Positions 57,461 to 64,000 of a stretch of DNA of 64,000 bases are shown piece after piece. A model generated the notes under the pieces. It saw nothing but the letters and a program-made list of their open reading frames with translations, was not told where the DNA came from and made no database searches. The first letter of the stretch is position 1; each line of letters starts with the position of its first letter. The translations under genes were made by a program, and so were the position numbers. Origin of the DNA: Punica granatum (taxonomy: Eukaryota; Streptophyta; Magnoliopsida; Myrtales; Lythraceae); assembly GCF_007655135.1 (NCBI RefSeq), contig NC_045130.1:15376001-15440000 (forward strand), given 5' to 3'.

Positions 57461-60400
57461 ATGGGAGATGAGGTTGATGATTCGACCAACTCATCCTCTA
57501 GATTGTTGTTGGTGTTGTTCCTTCTCATGGGCGCATCTTCCCTTGTTGCTTCTCATGGTTTGCTTCCTTCTCCCTCTCTTTCCGGTTATTTTTCATGAGC
57601 CGATGCGGCATTTATTAACTAGTATGTTGTTTTCTCATATAATTCCACAGACGGCCTGCTATACGATTCAACAGCCTACACAAAGGTGAGCAACATTACA
57701 TTCCAATGAACTACATCACTACACTGCAAGGGTCCTACTATTAGTCTTCCTGCGAGAAATACTTTACCGGCATGTGACGCGTTCTTATTCACAAGATACG
57801 TGCTCCATGAAAAGACAATGTTACCACTTCATCCCAGTAGTAGTCGTCAAATCTTTGCCTTGTGTAGAATGGCTTTTGAGTAAATTTGTCATTGCTCCGA
57901 GTTAAACGTTCTGCTTCTATTGTAATGGCAGTGTTTGGGGAAGCCGGCGAGGCCACTTTACAACGGAGGCATTCTAAAGGATATTAAGATTACTTCCGCA
58001 AGCAATGACTCTTCTCCATCTCTTTCGTTGTGCAATCTCACCCAAGTAACCAAGTACTCTTTCTCCAGTTAAGGCCCATCACTACTTGAATCTTTAATCC
58101 TTTCCAACCTTTACAACTACTTTCTGAACATGCATCTTGTTTCATCCGTGCAATCTGAAACTCGTGCAAATCAGTAATTAACACTTTGATTACCCGGTGG
58201 CCCATTGAGCCCTTCGAATAGGAGAAAGTTACAAAACCTTGTTTGATTTTGTCTGACTCTGTTGGACTAATTTTAGCAGGATATTTATTGCTAACTGCTC
58301 CAACTTTGCGCCATCTACCGTTCTCGGTCATCTTATCAGTTCCTACAAACAAACACCTCCACACCCAAATTAGTAGTTTTCCTAGCATAGCCAGTTCATT
58401 AGACAACGCAGCATTATGTGGAAACAAACACGTAGCATTCACATGTCCAACTTGAAAGTCACTAAGTTCGTGCATTTCTGGTATGAGCAGTGTCTATTAT
58501 ATTTGATCTCCTATGAGAAATGAATGAAACCAATAATTCATAAAATTCAGTCCTTAACTTGTATAGCATTGGCTCTCGAGACTCAACTCTATCAGTTCAT
58601 TGTCAATTCCCGCAGGTTGGGTTAAGATCGATGGAGCAGATTCCGCCCTCATACGTGTGAGCCTGAGGACAGAAAATGAGTTATATAGTTGTATAGGGAA
58701 TGTAATGGCAAGGAGTGGATGTTGGTCATTCCTCAAGGGCGGATTCACTCTGAGTTCACCATCAAATGCTACATTATCGTTTCAGGTGAGTTTCTCGTAA
58801 ATGCTTGTTGATCACGCCTCAAATTCCAGTCATCAGCTTGATATCACAATCTGATGAGAGAAGCTTCTTTCTTGTTTTCTGCTGATTACCTTGCGCAGGG
58901 TCCTGGTAGTACAGATGTCACTATAGCTATCGAAAGCGCCTCTTTACAGCCCTTCACTGATGAGCAATGGAGAAAGAGTCAATATCACATAATAAACAAA
59001 GTAATAACCTTTTGTTTCTTAGCTATATGAAACTATAAAATCAAACTGATCTTTGGAAAGCTTAAGCACACAAAATCCCCAATAACCCGTTTTCAATTAT
59101 CGTGAACCTCCCGACTTATAGGTGGACTAGAATGAATTGTATTGCCATTGGCAATAATGTGCATGCTCTAAATTGAAATGAACTCTCCCTGCCTCAATTT
59201 TAAGGTAAGGAAACGCCCCGTGACGATCCACGTCACCGATGAAAATGGAGAAAGGCTGCAAGGAGTGGACATTCAAGTCAAGCAGGTCTCCAAGGAATTC
59301 CCATTTGGATCTGCGATAGCTAAGACCATCCTCGGAAACATCCCATACCAGGTTTCCTATTTGTCCTCAATCGAAACACTGCTCTACGGGTAGAAGTCTG
59401 ATATAAAGTTAAATCCAGGAACTTACTGATCAAGGTGAGGTAGCATGTTTTATTTGAAACAGAAATGGTTCGTGGAGCGGTTCAATGCAGCGGTCTTCGA
59501 GAATGAGCTAAAATGGTATGCAACTGAACCCGAGCAGGGTAAAATTAATTACACCATAGCAGATCAGATGCTAAAATTCGTCCGAGAGAGTGGAGCCACT
59601 GTCCGGGGGCACAACATATTCTGGGAGGATCCAAAGTACACCCCTGCCTGGGTCGGGAACCTCATGGGCCTGGACCTGGAGAAAGCCGTGAAAGCCCGAA
59701 TAACAAGCCTGCTGGACCGGTACAAGAAGGAGTTCGTGCACTGGGACGTGAGCAACGAGTTGCTCCATTTTAATTTCTACGAGCAGAGACTCGGACCCAA
59801 CGCGACGCTAGACTTCTTCAAGACGGTCCATGAATCAGACCCTCTGGCAACGCTTTTCTTGAATGAGTTCAACGTGGTGGAGACATGCAGCGATGTCAGT
59901 TCCAGTGTCGATGGGTACATTTTGAAGCTAAGGGAGCTCAGGAGGGGCGGTGTGTCGATGGATGGGATTGGGCTGGAGAGCCACTTTGATGCACCGAATA
60001 TCCCCCTCATGAGGGCTGTAATCGATAAGTTGGCCACGCTAGGACTCCCGATTTGGCTCACGGAGGTTGATATCAGCAACAAATTCGATAAGAAGACACA
60101 GGTATGTTTCTCCTAATCATCATATCCCTACCGGATGACTATATTGTGACGGCAGTCAATAGTATCGGATTAAGAAAGTTGAGATTATATAGCTTCAATA
60201 CGTTCTAGTCCGTCAATGGGCTTAACTTGATGGATGAAGAAATCATTGTCCGGACAATTAGGCCTGCTTATTAGCCATAATCCAATTCTTACCCAACCGA
60301 CCCACTTTACAACAAAGAGGGGGTCAGGACGTGCTTTGTCAAGCCATCCGGAGAAACAAAACATAGGGCTTGATAGCCATCTATGAAGCATAGGTTCGTA

Positions 60401-60911
60401 CACCAATTCATCTAGCAACTCGAGTCGGGCTGAATCAGACAATCTTACCTGCTGATTACAGGCTTAGTATTATTATACATCCAAATGAAACTCACTGCAA
60501 CGTGGTGGGCTGCCTGTTTCCGTGTTCATACCTGATCAGAGTTTCTTTGTTTAATATCTTGCTTCTGGATAATAGGCTGTTTATTTGGAAGAAGTGCTGA
60601 GGGAAGGCTTCTCGCACCCCTCTGTGAATGGAATAATGATGTGGACAGCGCTCCACCCTTACGGATGCTACCAAATGTGCCTGACCGATGCCGACTTTAG
60701 GAACCTACCTACCGGTGATGTGGTCGACAAGCTTCTCCGAGAGTGGAGAACCGAGGACATACAGGGCCAGACAGACGAGTACGGATCATACAGCTTCTTT
60801 GGGTTTCTAGGTGAATATTCAGTTACTCTCGAGCACGGGAACGGTACTGCGACGTCAACATTTGCACTGTCCCAAGGTGAGGAAACCAAGCATGTCACAA
60901 TTCACTTGTAA
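57461..60911 (+). CDS. Endo-1,4-beta-xylanase, CBM22-GH10, secreted
   Basis: Eight exons: 57461-57557, 57651-57685, 57932-58067, 58616-58785, 58899-59000, 59205-59351, 59463-60101 and 60576-60911; all phases agree and give 553 aa. The start MGDEVDDSTN precedes a hydrophobic signal segment (residues 14-31). Exons 2-5 form a CBM22-like carbohydrate-binding module (PLYNGGILKD, YSFSSWVK, SGCWSFLKGGF, SASLQPFT), about 25 residues shorter than usual because the GWxxFG part is missing. Exons 6-8 are the GH10 barrel: FPFGSAIAKTILGN, FNAAVFENELKWY, RGHNIFWEDP, acid/base Glu at about 328 (WDVSNE), IGLESHF, nucleophile Glu at about 430 (WLTEVDI), then the tail MCLTDADFRNLPTGDVVDKL. Role: cleaves xylan in cell walls. 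The exon 3 donor (GTTAAG) is non-optimal but restores YSFS-SW. Confidence 0.93.
58038..58475 (-). other. 145-codon antisense open frame in xylanase intron 3, possibly NAC-like
   Basis: Most of this minus-strand frame lies in the 548-bp intron 58068-58615. Parts GRWRKVGAVSNKYPAKI, KQGFVTFSYSKGSMGH and DLHEFQI resemble NAC subdomains C-E (G-W-K, F-x-Y/F-x-G, H-E-F/Y-x-L/I). There is no match to NAC subdomains A/B and no upstream exon is visible. It may be a transposed gene fragment; chance similarity is possible. Confidence 0.3.
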
Positions 60912-61930
60912 ACATTCACACACAATGCCAGAAAATAGTGTTCATCATGGGGGAGATCCAAATGATTAACATCATCTATAGCTAATTCGTCTGCTTTCTC
61001 AGAGATCGGTTGAATCATTTGCAGAATTTAATGTATTGACAATTACATTCGGTCTATCTTAAACATAGTCACCAACAAACTGTTAATTGAGTGGTAAACA
61101 GTATCAATCCCGGTATAGGAGATTACAAGTACGAATTCCGGGAGTGAGCATAAAAGCTTCATTCTTGGAACTGCGAGAGCAAGTCTGCCACCCACTAATA
61201 ATATCTTCCGATTAAGGGAGATGGTCCGTGCTAAATGTGGGCCGCGACCTTATGGTTGTTGATGGGGCTCTATTGTTTTGTCAATTGACACGGGAAAGTT
61301 CAGTTCACCGTGGCCTATAAAATAAAGGAGTCTCATCAACATTCAGAATCATATTTGTCGTCAATGTGAAATATGGACTCTCACTTACGGAAGTGTCAGT
61401 TCATAAGCAATTTGTGCACATCGAACGTTCAATGCACTTCTAGATGAAAGTCGAAGCTCGAAACTGACATAGACTAGATTAATTTATTAAATAAAATCAA
61501 TTAATTTAATTCCTCTTTACGTATAAACTATTTCTTATTTTATCATTCTTTTCATCGGTAAAACCGATAGCCTTCATATTTTGACCGTATTCAAGATTTA
61601 ATTTGGTCGATTAGCGGATTCTCTTCTAATTGTAGTTTTTTTTTTAAATTTCTTTGTCTAACATTTTTTAGGATTATCGGTAGATTTTTCTTGTACTTCA
61701 CTTTATCTTGTGTCCCATCGCCATGTTATTGGTCGGCACGCCTTTTTTTTTTTTTTAAGGAAAACGGGACAAAAGCCCATTACAAAATAGAGAAATTACA
61801 AACTACAAAGGCTACCAAAAAAAAAAGCCTACCGAAAAAAATATCACATTTTTTATTACAAGGAAAGTATAAATTTAATATATAGGAGATAAGGGAAAAT
61901 GATACAAATGTGCGCCCGGAATAATCCTAG
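60912..61930. other. 3' flank of the xylanase gene and intergenic DNA
   Basis: Presumed 3'UTR, then AT-rich sequence. 61740-61800 (T14, then AAAACGGGACAAAAGCCCA) looks like a retroelement or SINE fragment. No gene. Confidence 0.45.
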
Positions 61931-62157
61931 TAATGAAAATTGTACTTTCTCAATTTAGAATGCCTTTATGATAAAATTAGTTAGAATATTAATCTAATAA
62001 AAAAAATTAGCTCCGCTTGCAATACACGTTTGAGTAAACATGATATATAATGAAAATTGTACTTTCTCAATTTAGAATGCCTTTATGATAAAATTAGTTA
62101 GAATATTAATCTAATAAAAAAAATTAGCTCCGCTTGCAATACACGTTTGAGTAAACA

Positions 62158-62164
<7 letters not shown>
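61931..62164. repeat. Near-perfect tandem duplication, period 117 bp
   Basis: Copies begin TAATGAAAATTGTACTTTC at 61931 and 62048 and look identical to the eye. They run directly into a (TA)n tract at about 62161-62194. Confidence 0.95.
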
Positions 62165-62196
<32 letters not shown>

Positions 62197-62544
62197 CATG
62201 ATATCTTTTGCATTTAAAGGTCACGGATTTGCCTCTAAATCCCACGTTTTTGGATCGGCAATTAATAAAATAAAAGAATCACATGTATATGTGGACAGTA
62301 ACGAGAACAAATATCGTATGGCTAAAGCTTCGAATCAAACTCTACCTCGGGCCCCGCTGCCATTTTCATAAGCTGTCCCACTCTCAATGTAGACTTACAA
62401 ATCACTTTACAAAATAAATAGTATACTTTGCTATCCCGAAAGTCCAATTAGATATTTGGAATGTGAGAGAAGCCAATATTGAAGAGGTATCAAACACTCA
62501 AAAGGAATAATTTTCCAAGCAAGGATGTTAAAATTGTCAAAAGG

Positions 62545-62672
62545 ATTTTGACTAATCTAGTTCGAGATAAATCAGTTCACTAAAGGGTAAAACATGATTT
62601 TTTTTCGTTCACAAAACTCAAACCCGAATTCTTATTTAATGAAAATAAACGTCTAACCATTTAAACCAACCC
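62545..62672 (-). repeat. SINE-like dispersed repeat S1, copy 6 (partial)
   Basis: In plus orientation it reads GACTAATCTAGTTCG, CACAAAACTCAAACCCGAAT, then AACCATTTAAACCAACC, the reverse complement of the S1 landmarks. The 3' tail is missing or diverged. Confidence 0.6.
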
Positions 62673-62878
62673 ACGTTGATAAAATAGATTTAATTAAAAG
62701 AAAAACATAAACTTCCATTTCTCAAATATATTTAACTCAAAAAAGGAAGTGGCTAGAATTCTAATAAAAAAACATTCACATAACTTTTATTATTACCACT
62801 TCAAGTTCAAACTTTCTACTAAACTGTCCAATTTCCATGAAGTTTTCTGTTAGCCTAACGTTTGAGAAATAAAAATAA

Positions 62879-63290
62879 GGGGTTATTACGCCATATATCC
62901 CATAATTTTACCGTTTTCTCAAATCTATCACATGCTTTAAAAATTACCCAAAAATACTTATGATTTATATCTTGTTTCAAATCTATCACGCTATCAATTT
63001 GTCTGTTATGCAAGTGGGCTCCAAACATATCCCATTATTTTAATTTTTTTCTCAAATTTATCTCATGATTTTAATTTTTTTCTCAAATCTATCATTGATA
63101 AAGAGTCACAGTGACGAGAATGAGCTCACTTATGTTCCACGTTAGCAACACTATAAATTGTTGACGAAGAAATTAATGTCATGATAGATTTGGAACCAGA
63201 TGTAAACCATGGGCTTTTCTGAGTAATTTTTAAACCATTGTTATATTTAAGAAATAGGTGATACCATGGGATATCTGACGCAATAAACCC
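62879..63290. mobile_element. Inverted-repeat MITE, 412 bp
   Basis: The arms of ~130 bp are inverted: left GGGGTTATTACGCCATATATCC and right (reverse complement) GGGTTTATTGCGTCAGATATCC, each followed by TTTAAAAATTAC(C/T)C-A-AAA and CAAATCTATCA-type blocks. The middle repeats ATTTTTTTCTCAAATTTATC. Target duplication unclear. Probably a small Mutator-like derivative. Confidence 0.7.
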
Positions 63291-63750
63291 TTAAAAATTT
63301 TTAAAGTTTTTCAGAAAAACATGAATCTTATCTATGCTTCTTTTTTGTGAACAATTCCATATTATATTTTTTTATGCACTTATTTTTATATTATGAATGT
63401 TCATAAAATAGCGCAATAATAAAATTATGTTCATGTAAAAAGCACATGATTATTTTACAAAAAGATAGAGCAGTGACATTTTATGTCCCATTTCCAACTA
63501 TAATGAGGACTATTGGGAGAAAGTATGAGATGAGAATTTATGTAGCATGTACAAGTTTCAATCAAATATCAAGTGTTAGACTCTGGATGACAAATTTTGC
63601 ATGTATATGTATTAGTCTCACCTAATATTTTTTTTGGGCATGTGATACATTATTTAAATGCCAGGTTGTGAATAATTGAAAGGTCTAAATTGTTCTCGTA
63701 AAAAAAAAAGTCTAGTGTTATTAATGATTTCTGAAATTTTAGTTGTTGAA

Positions 63751-64000
63751 TCTATATCTATATATAAGTAAAATTTACTTGAATAGTAATAACGCTACTC
63801 AATAAGTACTCTCAAATTAATGCAATTGAAAAACATCAAAAATTGATTTTTAATTTTTGAATACTACTTAAAAGTACATCACATGTGTAAATTGACTACC
63901 TTTTACAATAAATGTAACAATTACGCTTAATCTTTTGAAGCATAAATAATTTAATAAATAAATATTAAAATAGATATAGAATATTTTATTTTCCAAAATA
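63751..64000 (+). mobile_element. Possible Helitron 5' end running out of the window
   Basis: A followed by TCTATATCTATATATAAG resembles the 5' end of the Helitron at 20447 (TCTATATCTATCTAAAATAC). No 3' end is available in the window. Confidence 0.3.

Noticed and set aside
60185..60442. 85-codon minus-strand frame in xylanase intron 7
   Set aside because: No recognisable motif and no sign of its own splice sites or promoter.

Overview
The window is nuclear DNA of a flowering plant, almost certainly a eudicot. The evidence is AT-rich intergenic sequence, split genes with GT-AG introns, and plant-type genes (group F bZIP, subgroup 4 R2R3-MYB, CBM22-GH10 xylanase, CYP21-1-type cyclophilin). It also holds plant mobile elements: an L1-type LINE, a Ty1/copia element, Mutator-like elements, a Harbinger-type MITE and Helitrons. 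I see no decisive species marker. A rosid is plausible from the closeness of the proteins to remembered Arabidopsis relatives, but that is inference.

Layout. 1-3330: 5' part of a degenerate LINE on the minus strand, cut by the window edge. 5710-6387: Harbinger-type MITE. 6751-7497 (-): zinc-sensor bZIP19/23-type transcription factor, with MITEs upstream. 9.4-16 kb: intergenic, with two SINE-like families. 16354-17237 (+): MYB4/MYB308-like repressor. 17.2-29.4 kb: gene-free; holds a non-autonomous Helitron (20447-21169) with a second, opposed Helitron end beside it, and a Mutator-like element with ~245-bp inverted repeats (27181-28527). 29483-33949 (-): full-length but dead copia element with LTRs, PBS, PPT and a CTCCA target duplication. 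34.5-36.1 kb: an imperfect ~1.15-kb duplication. 38.5-39.1 kb (-): broken reading frame I cannot name. 39986-40560 (+): intron-free remnant of a type-B response regulator. 42231-44584 (+): five-exon NADPH:quinone oxidoreductase. 46273-47033 (-): ADF5/ADF9-like actin-depolymerising-factor gene that keeps its introns but carries several frameshifts. 48609-51607 (-): seven-exon membrane-anchored cyclophilin. 51988-52938: Mutator-like element ~380 bp upstream of the cyclophilin start. 57461-60911 (+): eight-exon GH10 endo-1,4-beta-xylanase with a shortened CBM22. 61.9-64 kb: a 117-bp tandem duplication, an inverted-repeat MITE and a possible Helitron 5' end.

The five intact genes do not form a pathway. 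Two relate to cell walls and phenylpropanoids (the MYB repressor and the xylanase). The others concern zinc homeostasis, redox/quinone metabolism and secretory-pathway protein folding. Exon joins were derived by hand from splice sites, reading phase and family knowledge. No database search was possible. I found no evidence of a wholly new biological system. The strongest unusual items are the ADF5-like and response-regulator pseudogenes, the Helitron pair, the Mutator-like elements, an in-frame alternative acceptor in the oxidoreductase, and a NAC-like open frame antisense inside a xylanase intron.
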